Below, piece after piece: positions 9,079 through 18,034 of a DNA stretch of 64,000 nucleotides. Numbering within the stretch: position 1 is the stretch's first letter; each line of letters starts with the position of its first letter. Made by a program: the position numbers and the translations under genes. Below the pieces are notes generated by a model. That model saw only the letters and a program-made list of their open reading frames with translations, was not told the DNA's origin and ran no database searches. The stretch spans positions 62,001 through 126,000 of the forward strand of contig CAWFIT010000017.1 of NCBI GenBank assembly GCA_963815965.1, in the 5' to 3' direction. Source of the DNA: DASVFB01 sp963815965. Lineage in GTDB: Bacteria > Actinomycetota > Thermoleophilia > Gaiellales > Gaiellaceae.

Positions 9079-10091
9079 TGCGCCGCCTTCTCTCCCCGCT
9101 CTGGCTGGCGCTCAGCGGGCTCGGGCTCCTCGTCGTCGTGGCTCTCGGGCTCTGGCTGATCCCCTCGAACACCTACATCTTCCTCCCCGACCGCGCCCAC
9201 CCGGTCGATCCCCTCGTGCGAGTCCAGGGCGGACACAAGCAGCGCGGCGGCGGCATCTACTTCGTGGACATCTTCGTCCGGAAGGCGTCGCTCATCGAGC
9301 GCCTTTGGCCAGGAATCCACGAGGGCGCGGAGCTCGTCCCGAAGTCGGCGCTCCTCGCGCCGGGCGTCAGCGACACGCAGCGCGTCGCCGCCGACCAGCG
9401 AGAGATGACACGGTCGCAGCAAATCGCCGCTGCGGTTGCGCTCCGGGCTGCCGGATACCGGGTCCGGGCGCAGCCGACCGGCGCGCTCGTCGAGCAGGTG
9501 GCGCTCGACGCGCCGGCGGCGGGGAAGCTCCTTCCCACGGACGTCATCGTCGGAGCCGCAGGCCGGCGTGTGCGCTCGCCGGCTGATCTCCGCCGTATCG
9601 TCGGACGGCAGCGGCCCGGCTCGGCGATCGGGCTCAACATCCGCCGCGGCTCAGACCTCAGGCAGGTCCTTGTTCGCACGATTGCCGATCCGAATCGACC
9701 CAAGCGATCGATCATCGGCATCTTCGTCGACCAGGCTGCGTCGATCGACCTGCCGCTGAAGGTGAAGATCGACGCAGGCGACGTCGGTGGCCCGTCGGCC
9801 GGGCTCGCGTTCGCGCTCGATGTGCTCGAGAAGCTCGGCAAGGACGTCGACCACGGCCGGCGCATCGCCGCAACCGGCCAGATCGAACTGGACGGCACCG
9901 TCTCGGCCGTCGGGGGACTGAAACAGAAGACGATCGGGGTTCGACGCTCCGGGATCCGCTACTTCCTCGTCCCGGCTGGGGAAAACGCCGCCGAGGCGCA
10001 GCGCTTTGCGCACGGCGTCCGCATCATTCCTGTGCACAGTTTTCGACAGGCGTTGCGCAGGCTGGCAACGCTGACAAAATCCGCTGCTTAG
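9078..10091 (+). CDS. Membrane-anchored PDZ / Lon-type (S16) serine protease, YlbL-like
   Basis: 337 residues. A single N-terminal transmembrane segment (about 8-28, LWLALSGLGLLVVVALGLWL) anchors the protein with the rest outside the cytosol. A central PDZ-like region (about 145-205, KLLPTDVIVGAAGRRV) is followed by a Lon proteolytic domain. The catalytic Ser is in DVGGPSAGLAFALDVLEKLG and the catalytic Lys in VGGLKQKTIGVRR. This is the architecture of Bacillus YlbL and its actinobacterial relatives. The start overlaps the SDR stop. Confidence 0.88.
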   Translation: MRRLLSPLWLALSGLGLLVVVALGLWLIPSNTYIFLPDRAHPVDPLVRVQGGHKQRGGGIYFVDIFVRKASLIERLWPGIHEGAELVPKSALLAPGVSDTQRVAADQREMTRSQQIAAAVALRAAGYRVRAQPTGALVEQVALDAPAAGKLLPTDVIVGAAGRRVRSPADLRRIVGRQRPGSAIGLNIRRGSDLRQVLVRTIADPNRPKRSIIGIFVDQAASIDLPLKVKIDAGDVGGPSAGLAFALDVLEKLGKDVDHGRRIAATGQIELDGTVSAVGGLKQKTIGVRRSGIRYFLVPAGENAAEAQRFAHGVRIIPVHSFRQALRRLATLTKSAA

Positions 10092-10151
10092 CAGCAGATT
10101 TCGAGCTTTGCGAATGTCGAGGAAATTGCTGCGTTTTCGTCAGCGTGAGGG

Positions 10152-10179
10152 TTGCATCGGGCAGGCACGGCCCTAGTAT
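10152..10179 (+). promoter_or_regulatory. Possible promoter upstream of the small cysteine-rich protein
   Basis: TTGCAT and TAGTAT hexamers are separated by 16 bases within the 145-base gap after the PDZ-Lon gene. Each matches the sigma-70-type consensus only in part. The site lies about 57 bases before the TTG start at 10237. Weak support by sequence alone. Confidence 0.3.
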
Positions 10180-10236
10180 CCACCACCGTAGGCGGAACGG
10201 GTCCAGGGGCCTGACGCAAGAATTGAAAGGAAAACT

Positions 10237-10425
10237 TTGGCCAAGCTGGTGAAATCGACGTGCGCCGATTGCTACTTCCGCCGAGCGGGGCTCTGCGCAC
10301 TCCCGACGGAAGTGCCGTGTCCGACATTCCGTGCCTACGCCCGCGGTGCGCTTTCGCCGTCGCAGCAGGCGCCGCTCATTGCCCGACCGATCCCTCGCTT
10401 CACTGCGCAACACGCCGCGGCCTAG
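10237..10425 (+). CDS. Small cysteine-rich protein, possible metal or Fe-S site
   Basis: 62 residues. Four cysteines sit in the first half with spacing C-x2-C-x7-C-x7-C (CADCYFRRAGLC, then PTEVPC), followed by PTFRAYARG. The arrangement suggests a zinc or iron-sulphur site. The TTG start is supported by a GAAAGGA ribosome site eight bases upstream. The C-terminus is low in conserved features. I do not recognise a named family. The next gene starts ten bases after its stop, so the two are probably co-transcribed. Confidence 0.6.
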   Translation: MAKLVKSTCADCYFRRAGLCALPTEVPCPTFRAYARGALSPSQQAPLIARPIPRFTAQHAAA

Positions 10426-10434
10426 ACTCGCAGC

Positions 10435-10707
10435 GTGAAGTTGCTCCGGCGAAAGGGCCTGGACCCGGAGACCAGCGAGACGTTCCAGCCGCGCCTCTGG
10501 CTCGTCGTCGGAGGACTGGCTCTGCTGATGGCCTACGTCGTCGCGTTCATCGCTCAGAACAACAAAAGCGTGACCGTGCACTTCGTCCTCGCCTCGGCAA
10601 AGACTTCCGTGATCTGGCTGATCCTGCTGAGCCTTGCGATCGGCCTGATCGGGGGAGTCCTGCTCTCGCAGCTAGAGCGTCGCCGCGGACGGAAGCAGCG
10701 CGACTAG
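10435..10707 (+). CDS. LapA-domain (DUF1049-like) small membrane protein
   Basis: 90 residues with two transmembrane segments: LWLVVGGLALLMAYVVAFIA (about 21-40) and VIWLILLSLAIGLIGGVLL (about 58-77). Between them is the LapA signature AQNNKSVTVHFVLA, and the tail is basic. In other bacteria LapA-type proteins are associated with envelope or LPS assembly; here the role is unknown. The GTG at 10435 follows the small Cys-rich gene closely. Its 3' end overlaps the convergent aminotransferase by 36 bases. Confidence 0.8.
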   Translation: MKLLRRKGLDPETSETFQPRLWLVVGGLALLMAYVVAFIAQNNKSVTVHFVLASAKTSVIWLILLSLAIGLIGGVLLSQLERRRGRKQRD

Positions 10708-11751
10708 GCGGGGAATGCCCTCGCGGATCTCGTCGGGCGAGACGAAGCTGTAGGCCAGCCGCGCCGCCGAGGCAGGGCCTCCGAAGTCCGTCCCGGGAAC
10801 GAACGTGACGCCGGCTTCTGTCGATCTACCGAGAAGCTCACCCGCGTCCGCACCGGGAACGTCGAGCCACACGAAATAGCCACCCTGCGGGCGTGACCAC
10901 GTCGCGCCCGTTCCCCCGAGCTCCGCTTCGAGCGATTCGAGCATCGCGTCACGGCGGGCACGGAGCAGGTCACGCACCCGTGCCAGGTTCGAGTCGAAGT
11001 TGCCGCGGCGGATGAACTCAAAGACGGTCGCCTGTCCCAACAGGCCGGGCGTGATGTAGGTGGATGTGGATGTAGCCTCGAGCTCGGCGCGCAGCGGAGA
11101 AGGGAGGACGAAGTAGCCGACCCGGGAGCCAGGCGCCACGGTCTTCGAGAACGACGAGGTGTAGACCACGCGCTCCCCTCCCTCGAGCTCGAGGAGCGAC
11201 GGCTGCGGCTCGCCCTCGAAGCGCACCAACCCGTAGGGATCGTCTTCGAGCACGAGCAGGTCGTGAGCGCGGACGACGTCGATGATCCGGCGCCGCCTCT
11301 CGGTCGAGAGCGTGCGGCCACTTGGGTTCTGGAACGTCGGGATCGTGTACAGAAACGCCGGCCTCGGCCCCTCAACGAGCGCGGCTTCGAGCGCTTCCGG
11401 GCGCAGCCCCTCCTCGTCCATGGCCAGCGGGACGATCTCAGCGCCGAGCTCGCGGAGAATCTTCAAGGGACGGTCGTAAGTCGGCTGCTCCACGAGGACG
11501 CGAGCCCCGTCCCGGGCGAAGCGCTGCGCGAAGAAGACGAAGCCCTGCAGACCGCCGTTGGTCACGAAGACACGATCGGGCTCGACGCCGTGGCGCTCGG
11601 CGATCCAGGCGCGTAGCGGCTCGTAGCCACTCGGCGAGCCGTAGGAGAGGATCGTCCGTCCGTCGGCCAGGACCACCGCGCGGGCGCACTCCGCCAGCTC
11701 TTCGACCGGCAAGCACTCCGGCGCCGGCACCCCCCGCGCGAACGAGATCAC
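10672..11751 (-). CDS. PLP-dependent aminotransferase class I/II (2-aminoadipate aminotransferase-like)
   Basis: 359 residues of fold-type I aminotransferase. Visible landmarks are VFVTNGGLQGFVFFAQRF, PTFQNPSGRTLS, the cofactor Asp region LLVLEDDPYGLVRFEG, the Schiff-base Lys in YTSSFSKTVAPGSRVGYF and the C-terminal Arg region RLAYSF. It lacks a GntR DNA-binding domain, so it is an enzyme rather than an MocR regulator. The substrate is unknown; close relatives act on 2-aminoadipate, aromatic or branched-chain amino acids. The start overlaps the sucD stop by four bases, making it the last gene of the sucC-methyltransferase-sucD run. Confidence 0.88.
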   Translation of the reverse strand: MISFARGVPAPECLPVEELAECARAVVLADGRTILSYGSPSGYEPLRAWIAERHGVEPDRVFVTNGGLQGFVFFAQRFARDGARVLVEQPTYDRPLKILRELGAEIVPLAMDEEGLRPEALEAALVEGPRPAFLYTIPTFQNPSGRTLSTERRRRIIDVVRAHDLLVLEDDPYGLVRFEGEPQPSLLELEGGERVVYTSSFSKTVAPGSRVGYFVLPSPLRAELEATSTSTYITPGLLGQATVFEFIRRGNFDSNLARVRDLLRARRDAMLESLEAELGGTGATWSRPQGGYFVWLDVPGADAGELLGRSTEAGVTFVPGTDFGGPASAARLAYSFVSPDEIREGIPRLVALLPSAATL

Positions 11752-12626
11752 GTCCGGACCCCGATCCGCTCCGCGACGAGCTGGGCGACCTCGGTGGGCG
11801 TCGTCCCGACGACGACGCCGACGGCCTCGAGCGCATCCTTCTTCGCCTGAGCGGTCCCGGACGTTCCGGAGATGATCGCGCCCGCGTGGCCCATCGTCTT
11901 GCCGGTCGGCGCGGAGAAGCCGGCGATGTAGGCGAACACGGGCTTCGTCATCCGCTCCTCGATGAATGCCGCCGCCTTCTCCTCCTCGTTCCCGCCGATC
12001 TCGCCGACGAGCACGACGTACTCCGTCTCCGGATCCGCCTCGAACTTCTCGAGGATGTCGATGAAGGACGAGCCGACGACCGGATCGCCGCCGATGCCGA
12101 CGATGGTCGAGTTGCCCAGGCCGAGCTGCGTGAGCTCGTGGCCGATCTGGTAGGTGAGCGTCCCCGACCGCGAGACGAGACCGACGTTGCCTTCGCTGAA
12201 GATCTCTGCGGGGATGATTCCGACGTTCGCCTTCCCGGGCGAGAGCACGCCGGGGCAGTTGGGCCCGACCAGAGTGATTCCAAGTGGGCGGATGTACGTG
12301 TAGACGCGGAGCATGTCGTGAGCTGGGATGTGCTCGGTGATGCAGATGACCGTGGCGATCCCGGCGTCGACCGCCTCGTAGACCGCGTCGACTGCGAAGC
12401 GCGCCGGCACGAAGATCAACGTCGTGTTCGCGCCCGCCTCGGAGGCGGCCTCTGCGACCGTGTTGAACACGGGAATGCCCTCGACGTCCAGGCCGCCCTT
12501 GCCAGGCGTCACCCCGGCGACGACGTTCGTGCCGTAGTTTCGGTTACGCAGTCCGTGGAAGCGGCCTTCGCTGCCGGTGAGGCCTTGGACGACGAGCCTG
12601 GTGTCCTTGTCGACGACGATCGCCAT
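11748..12626 (-). CDS. sucD: Succinyl-CoA ligase alpha subunit
   Basis: 292 residues. With SucC it converts succinyl-CoA, ADP or GDP and phosphate to succinate, CoA and NTP. The CoA-binding motif (QGLTGSEGRFHGLRNRNYGT), the GPNCPGVLSPG segment and the phosphohistidine motif GHAGAIISG are all visible. ATG at 12626. The start overlaps the stop of the upstream methyltransferase gene (TGATG), so translation is probably coupled. In most genomes sucC is directly next to sucD; here a methyltransferase gene separates them. Confidence 0.95.
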   Translation of the reverse strand: MAIVVDKDTRLVVQGLTGSEGRFHGLRNRNYGTNVVAGVTPGKGGLDVEGIPVFNTVAEAASEAGANTTLIFVPARFAVDAVYEAVDAGIATVICITEHIPAHDMLRVYTYIRPLGITLVGPNCPGVLSPGKANVGIIPAEIFSEGNVGLVSRSGTLTYQIGHELTQLGLGNSTIVGIGGDPVVGSSFIDILEKFEADPETEYVVLVGEIGGNEEEKAAAFIEERMTKPVFAYIAGFSAPTGKTMGHAGAIISGTSGTAQAKKDALEAVGVVVGTTPTEVAQLVAERIGVRT

Positions 12627-13271
12627 CAGCCGGCTCCGCGCTTGCGCCCTTTGAGCGCGATCCGCGTCATGGCGAGACGGCCGTCGTGAACGCGGTCGGC
12701 GAGCAGCGCCTTGACGCGCTCGGCCTCGTCGCCCTCGCACCCCGCGCGTGCGAGCCACGCCTCGAGATCGATGTCGGTGTCGACCGGCTGCGTCGCCTCG
12801 ACATCCAGTCCCGCGCGCGCAAAGATCTCGCTCCACTCCTCCTCGCCGTAGTTGCGCACGTGCGTGGGATCGCGGAGCCGCTCGGCCTCCTCGACGACGT
12901 CGTCGCGGTAGAGCGTTGTCCACGACGAGCACGAGGTTGCCGGACACGCGCGCCATCTCGTCGATCGCCGCCTGCACGTCGGCGAAGTGATGCGGCGCGA
13001 TCCGGGTCACGACGACGTCGAAGCTGCCGTCGGCGAACGGAAGATGCTCGGCGCGTGAGATGACGTCCGGCTTCATCCCTGGCGCCGGATCCACGGTCAC
13101 GACATCGAGCCCGGCCTCGCGCAGCCGGCGCGCGACGTGTCCGCCGCCGGTGGCGACGTCGAGGGCGTTCTTCCCCTCGGCCCACTCGACGAGCAGGTCA
13201 AGGTCGGCGCCGGAGCGATGCGCTTCGCTCTCGCGATACGCCTGCGCGTGTGCGCTCCACCGGTCGGTCAT
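12626..13271 (-). CDS. Class I SAM-dependent methyltransferase between sucC and sucD, one apparent frameshift
   Basis: About 214 residues with a UbiE/Methyltransf_11 layout. SAM motif I is ALDVATGGGHVARRLREAG, motif II is VVTVDPAPGM, and FADGSFDVVVTRIAPHHF and DEMARVSGNLVLVVD follow. Near 12917 one extra base shifts the frame; the C-terminal part, with VRNYGEEEWSEIFARAGLDV and ALLADRVHDGRLAMTRIALKG, continues in the next frame. The ATG at 13271 overlaps the sucC stop (ATGA) and the stop overlaps the sucD start. The substrate is unknown. The double overlap argues for a functional, co-translated gene. Confidence 0.8.
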
Positions 13272-14410
13272 GCGGCCAGCTCCACGGCGCGCCGCGCCGC
13301 GTCGAGCATCGTCGGCTCGACGTGCAGATTCGGCGGCGCAGCGTCGATCAGGAGCTGTCGCCCCTCCTCGGCATTCGTGCCGTCCAGCCGAACGACGATC
13401 GGGAGCTCGATTGCCATCTGCTCGAGCGCCGTGAGAATGCCGCGCGCGACCTCGTCGCCGCGGGTGATCCCGCCGAAGATGTTGAAGAAGATCGAGCGGA
13501 CGTCGGGATCGCGCACGATCACCTCGAGCGCGTCGACTACGCCCTGCGCGTCGCCCCCACCGCCGAGGTCGCAGAAGTTCGCAGGCCTGCCGCCCGCGAC
13601 CACGACGACGTCGACCGTCGACATCGAGAGCCCCGCGCCGTTGCCGAGGATGCCCACGGAACCGTCGAGCTTCACGTACGTCACGCCCTTTTCGCGCGCA
13701 AACGCCTCGAGCGGGTCGGCGGCGCCGATGTCGCGCATCTCCGCCAGGTCCGGGTGCCGGAAGAGCGCGCTGTCGTCGACCGTCACCTTGGCGTCGAGCG
13801 CCTTCACCGTTCCGTCTGGCGTCACGACGAGCGGGTTGATCTCGCACAGCATCGCGTCCGACTGCGTGAAGCATTCGTACAGCCGTCCGATGATGTCGAG
13901 CACCTGCCTCTGCTCGCCTGGATCGCCGATGCCGGCGCCGTAGATCAACCGGCGGCCCTGGTACGGCTGAAATCCTTCGAGCACGTTCGCGTGCAGGCGC
14001 GCGAGCGCCTGCGGCTTCGTGGCGGCGACCTCCTCGATGTCGACACCGCCCTCCGTCGTGAGCATGAGCAGCGGCTTCTTCTCGGAGCGGTCGAAGGTGA
14101 CCGAGAGGTAGTACTCCTTCGCGATGTCCGAGGCGCTCTCGACCCACAGCCTGCGGACGACGTGGCCGCGGATGTCGAGGCCGAGGATCTCTCGCGCCCT
14201 GGCCTCCGCCTCTGCGGGCCCGTCGGCGAGCTTGACGCCGCCGGCCTTGCCGCGCCCGCCGGTCAGGACCTGCGCCTTGACAACGACCTGCCCGCCGAGC
14301 TCGACTGCGGCGGCGCGCGCCTCCTCCGGTGAGGTAGCGAGGCGGCCCTCGGACACCGCGATGCCGAATCGCCGGAAGAGCTGCTTCCCCTGGTACTCGT
14401 AGAGATCCAC
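13268..14410 (-). CDS. sucC: Succinyl-CoA ligase beta subunit
   Basis: 380 residues. An N-terminal ATP-grasp domain starts MDLYEYQGKQLFRRFG and continues VVKAQVLTGGRGKAGGVKLA. The metal-site region CEINPLVVTPDG and the C-terminal CoA-ligase domain GSVGILGNGAGLSMSTVDVV and IFFNIFGGITRGDEVA are present. It is the nucleotide-binding partner of SucD. First gene of the sucC-methyltransferase-sucD-aminotransferase run. The methyltransferase start overlaps its stop by four bases. Confidence 0.96.
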   Translation of the reverse strand: MDLYEYQGKQLFRRFGIAVSEGRLATSPEEARAAAVELGGQVVVKAQVLTGGRGKAGGVKLADGPAEAEARAREILGLDIRGHVVRRLWVESASDIAKEYYLSVTFDRSEKKPLLMLTTEGGVDIEEVAATKPQALARLHANVLEGFQPYQGRRLIYGAGIGDPGEQRQVLDIIGRLYECFTQSDAMLCEINPLVVTPDGTVKALDAKVTVDDSALFRHPDLAEMRDIGAADPLEAFAREKGVTYVKLDGSVGILGNGAGLSMSTVDVVVVAGGRPANFCDLGGGGDAQGVVDALEVIVRDPDVRSIFFNIFGGITRGDEVARGILTALEQMAIELPIVVRLDGTNAEEGRQLLIDAAPPNLHVEPTMLDAARRAVELAA

Positions 14411-14435
14411 GCGCCGCGGCGAGTCTAGTTACCGC

Positions 14436-16187
14436 TCAAGACTCGACGACGCAGATCACCTGTCCCGTCGTGACTTGCTGGCCCGGCTCGACGGACAGGT
14501 GTCTCACCGTCCCGGCGCGGTGGGCATGGATCTCGTTTTCCATCTTCATCGCCTCGACGATGCACACGAGCTGTCCTGCCGACACTTCGTCACCTTCGTC
14601 GACCTGGACGGCCAGCACCGTTCCCTGCATCGGGCTGACGAGCGCTTCGCGGTCGGCGGCGTCTCCCTGATCGCCGCGCTCGCGCCGGCGGCGCGCGAGC
14701 TCCGCCCACGGCGGCTCGGGGTCGAGCACCGTGACGCTGAATTTTCGGCCGTCCACCTCGACGGTGCGTAACCGCGCACGAACGTCGCCATCCGACTCCA
14801 CGTTTATCGTTGTTGTCTCATTCGACAACTGAGCGGCGCGATTGGCCAGGAGCTCGGATTCGACGACACCCTGGCAGGTCGCGCCCTCGACGAAACACGG
14901 ATGCGAAAGGAGCGCCCTGTGAAAGCCGAGCGACGTTGGAGGCCCGTCGATCACGAATTCGTCGAGCGCGCGCCGCATCCGCAAGCGCGCCTGTTCGCGG
15001 TCCTGTCCGTGGACGACCAGCTTTGCGATCAGCGGGTCGTACAGCGGCGAGATCTCCGTCCCGGCGATGACGCCGGAGTCGACGCGTACGCCTGGGCCGC
15101 CGGGCTCCCGGTAGCCCGTGATCCGCCCAGGCGCCGGACGGAAGCCGTGCGCCACGTCCTCGGCGTTGATGCGGCACTCGATCGAGTGCCCGGTCAGGCG
15201 CACGTCCTCCTGCCGTAGTGACAGCGGCTCTCCGGCCGCAATGAGAACTTGCTCGCGGACGAGGTCGAGCCCTGTGACCATCTCGGTCACGGTGTGCTCC
15301 ACCTGAATGCGCGTGTTCATCTCGAGGAAGAACCACTCGCCCTCAGGCGAGAGCAGCCCTTCGACCGTGCCCGCGCTCCGGTAGCCGACCGCCCGCGCGG
15401 CAGCAACGGCGATCTCGCCGATCCGCGCGCGAAGCGAGTCGTCGACGGCGGGAGAGGGGGTTTCCTCGACGAGCTTCTGGTGACGGCGCTGGATCGTGCA
15501 GTCGCGCTCGCCCAGGAAGAGGACGCGCCCGTGCGCATCTGCGAGGACCTGCGCCTCGACATGGCGCGGGTCCTCGAGGTACCGCTCGATGTACACGGTG
15601 TCGTCGGCGAAGTAGGCCGCGCCCTCGCGGCGGGCCGACTCGAGCGCGCGCTCCGCCTCGTCTGGGTTCCGCACGACCTTCAGGCCCTTGCCCCCGCCGC
15701 CCGCCGAGGCCTTGAGCGCGAGCGGCCACCCGAGCTCGTCGCCGATGCGGACGAGCTGCTCGACCGACTGCAGGGGCTCGGTGGTCCCGGGGACGATCGG
15801 AACGCCCGCGGCTCGCATCCGCTCTCGCGCAGCGATCTTCGAGCCCATCGCCTCGATCGCCTCGGGCGGCGGGCCGATCCATACGATCCCCGCTTCCGCC
15901 ACGAGCCGGGCGAAGGACGCGTTCTCCGCCAGGAAGCCGTAACCCGGATGGAGCGCTCCGGCGCCGGCCCGGCGGGCCACGTCGACGATACGCTCCGCCG
16001 CCAGGTAGGTCTCGTCCGCACCGCCCGGGCCGAGCAGGAATGCCTCGTCGGCGTACGCAACGTGCGGAGACCCGCGATCCGCCTCCGAATAGACCGCAAT
16101 CGGGCTGATTCCGAGCTCGCGCAGCGTGCGAAAGACGCGGATCGCGATCTCGCCGCGATTCGCGACCAGAACCTTCGAGAAGGGCAC
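14436..16187 (-). CDS. Acyl-CoA carboxylase alpha subunit (biotin carboxylase + BCCP)
   Basis: 583 residues. Biotin carboxylase core (about 1-445): KVLVANRGEIAIRVFRTLRE, the ATP loop KASAGGGGKGLKVV, RDCTIQRRHQKLVEE, EMNTRIQVEHTVTEM and the C-terminal AEDVAHGFRPAPGRI. A linker leads to a biotinyl domain (about 510-583) with the biotinylated Lys in VEAMKMENEIHAH. It carboxylates biotin for transfer to acetyl- or propionyl-CoA by the carboxyltransferase at 20790-22373. The GTG at 16187 was chosen because it starts at the conserved strand; longer frames have no homology. It is divergent from pgsA, 21 bases apart. Confidence 0.94.
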   Translation of the reverse strand: MPFSKVLVANRGEIAIRVFRTLRELGISPIAVYSEADRGSPHVAYADEAFLLGPGGADETYLAAERIVDVARRAGAGALHPGYGFLAENASFARLVAEAGIVWIGPPPEAIEAMGSKIAARERMRAAGVPIVPGTTEPLQSVEQLVRIGDELGWPLALKASAGGGGKGLKVVRNPDEAERALESARREGAAYFADDTVYIERYLEDPRHVEAQVLADAHGRVLFLGERDCTIQRRHQKLVEETPSPAVDDSLRARIGEIAVAAARAVGYRSAGTVEGLLSPEGEWFFLEMNTRIQVEHTVTEMVTGLDLVREQVLIAAGEPLSLRQEDVRLTGHSIECRINAEDVAHGFRPAPGRITGYREPGGPGVRVDSGVIAGTEISPLYDPLIAKLVVHGQDREQARLRMRRALDEFVIDGPPTSLGFHRALLSHPCFVEGATCQGVVESELLANRAAQLSNETTTINVESDGDVRARLRTVEVDGRKFSVTVLDPEPPWAELARRRRERGDQGDAADREALVSPMQGTVLAVQVDEGDEVSAGQLVCIVEAMKMENEIHAHRAGTVRHLSVEPGQQVTTGQVICVVES

Positions 16188-16208
16188 GGCCGTATTCTCT
16201 CCCAGCAG

Positions 16209-16751
16209 GTGACTCTTCCCGACCAGTTGACGATCGCACGCGCGCTGTCTGTTCCGGTCGTTGTCGTGCTCTTCGAGTGGAACTTCCCCGGGCACGACTA
16301 CTGGGCGACGGGCGTCTTCATCGCCGCGATGTCCACGGACTGGTTCGACGGGCGGATCGCGCGGCGTCGCGGGCACATCTCATCGCTCGGCACGCTGCTC
16401 GACCCGGTCGCGGACAAGCTGCTCGTCCTTTCGGTGCTCATCGTGCTGATCGACCAGGGCGTCTTTCCCGGCTGGATGGTCGTCGCGATCGTCGCGCGCG
16501 AGTTCCTCGTCTCCGGCCTGCGCCTCGCGGCGCTGGAGCGCGGCGTTGTCATCCCAGCGCGCGATCTCGGCAAGCTGAAGACGTGGTCTCAGGCCGTCGC
16601 GGCGGCCGTCGGCGGCTTCGCCGCCGCAGGCGCATGGTCCGACACGGTGGCGTGGTGGGCGTTGCTCGTCGCGCTCGTGCTGACGTGGGTCTCAGGCCTC
16701 GACTACGCCCGCGTCGCCCCCGCACTCCTCCGCAAGCGCGCCGTCGCGTAG
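16209..16751 (+). CDS. pgsA: CDP-alcohol phosphatidyltransferase (phosphatidylglycerophosphate synthase-like)
   Basis: 180 residues, membrane enzyme of phospholipid synthesis that moves a phosphatidyl group from CDP-diacylglycerol to an alcohol, most likely glycerol-3-phosphate. The family signature D-x2-DG-x2-AR-x8-G-x3-D-x3-D is complete, running from DWFDGRIARRRG to GTLLDPVADK. At least four hydrophobic segments follow (LLVLSVLIVLID, MVVAIVAREFLV, AVAAAVGGFAAAGA, WALLVALVLTWVSG). The start is GTG at 16209. The 3' end overlaps the convergent small gene by 60 bases. Confidence 0.87.
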   Translation: MTLPDQLTIARALSVPVVVVLFEWNFPGHDYWATGVFIAAMSTDWFDGRIARRRGHISSLGTLLDPVADKLLVLSVLIVLIDQGVFPGWMVVAIVAREFLVSGLRLAALERGVVIPARDLGKLKTWSQAVAAAVGGFAAAGAWSDTVAWWALLVALVLTWVSGLDYARVAPALLRKRAVA

Positions 16752-16877
16752 GTCTGCGAGGGCCGACGCGCGCCAGACGCTGGCGTACGCTGCCGGCCGG
16801 GCGTTTGCGCCGTCGAGTGCTTCGAGGATCGCGCGCCGCTCCACGGCGCTCGGCTCGGGCACGATCACGACCTCCAC
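16692..16877 (-). CDS. Small protein, possible acyl-CoA carboxylase epsilon-like subunit
   Basis: 61 residues: an N-terminal beta strand (MEVVIVPEPS), a helix (ERRAILEALDGANA) and a WRAS motif near the middle (YASVWRASALADL). This resembles the short epsilon subunits of actinobacterial acyl-CoA carboxylases in size and plan, and it lies between the alpha and beta carboxylase genes of this window. The similarity is by eye and weak. It starts with GTG at 16877 and overlaps pgsA at its 3' end. It could equally be an unrelated small protein. Confidence 0.45.
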   Translation of the reverse strand: MEVVIVPEPSAVERRAILEALDGANARPAAYASVWRASALADLRDGALAEECGGDAGVVEA

Positions 16878-16923
16878 TCCTGCAGCCTAAAGCGTTGGCC
16901 GCACCCCGCCGATTGGCAGAGAC

Positions 16924-17938
16924 ATGCGTCGCAACGTTCTGCTGCCGCTGCTCTGCATCTCGCTCGCCGTCCCGGCAATCGCCTCCGGCGGCGAAGGCTT
17001 CCTGGGCACAGCCCCAGATCAAGCTCGTGACTGCACGCGGCCTGATGGGCGGCGACGCGTCGACCTTCAAGCCAGACTCGCCACTCACGCAAGGCACCCT
17101 CTCCGAGCTCGTGGCCGGCCTCACGGAGCAGGAACCGGCAGTTCCAGTCGCACCCGAAGCCACCGTCACAATGACGGCGCTCGACGCCTCGCTCGTCAAG
17201 GCGCTCGGCCTCGGCGACGCCGTGGCGGCGTTCACGAGCGGAGCCCGCAGCGCGGGGCTCGCGCCGCCGAGCCGCTTCGGCAACGAGGCAGTCGCACGCC
17301 TGCTCGGCCTGCGCACGAACCACCCCACCGGCCAGGACTCGCTCGAGCTGCTGCCCAAGGACATTGCAACTCGCGCAGAAACCGCGTTTTCGGCCGCCCG
17401 GATCCTCGGCTTCGGCGACTGGGAGACGGAGGACGTGCGGGACGCCGCGCTGACCTTCGAGCTACCCGACTTGAGCCCGCGGCAGCGCCAGATCCTCCGG
17501 ATTGCGGTCTCCTTCATCGGCTTTCCGTACATCTGGGGCGGGACGAGCGAGAAGCCGCAGACCCCCCTCGGCTTCCAAACGCCGGGCGGCTTCGACTGCT
17601 CCGGCTTCGTCTGGCGCGTCTACAAGCTCCAGGCCTACCCGGACGCTCCTCACCTGAGCGAGACGATCCGCGGCCGGACGACCATGCAGATGAGCGGCGA
17701 GGTGCCGAAAGCAGCCCGGATCCCGTTCGACCAACTCGAGCCGAGCGACGTCCTCTTCTTCGGCGCTCGCGGCCCCAAGTCCAAGCCCGCCCAGGTCAAC
17801 CACACGGGGATCTACCTCGGCAACGGCTGGTTCATCCACTCCTCCGGCTACGGCGTCGCCCTTGCAGAGCTGGACGGCTGGTACAGGTCGCAATACGCGT
17901 GGGCCCGGAATCCCCTGAAAGAGGCGGGCTTGGCGTAG
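16924..17938 (+). CDS. Secreted NlpC/P60 cell-wall peptidase, one apparent frameshift
   Basis: About 337 residues. A signal peptide (MRRNVLLPLLCISLAVPAIA) is followed by a helical region that may be SLH-like or a spacer, then an NlpC/P60 domain (about 205-335). The catalytic Cys is in GGFDCSGFVWRVY and the catalytic His in VNHTGIYLGNGWFIHSSG. It is expected to cut peptide stems of peptidoglycan outside the membrane. The signal peptide and the mature protein are in different frames; a single-base shift near 16996 restores one reading (the continuation is SWAQPQIKLVTARGLMGG). Confidence 0.82.
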
Positions 17939-18034
17939 GGCCAAGATCCCCCGATTTGGTGATGGTCGAGCCTCAAGGCCCGGGAGACAATCTGCCCGGC
18001 AAGTTCGTCCACATCTACGGCGGAAGGGCTTTCA

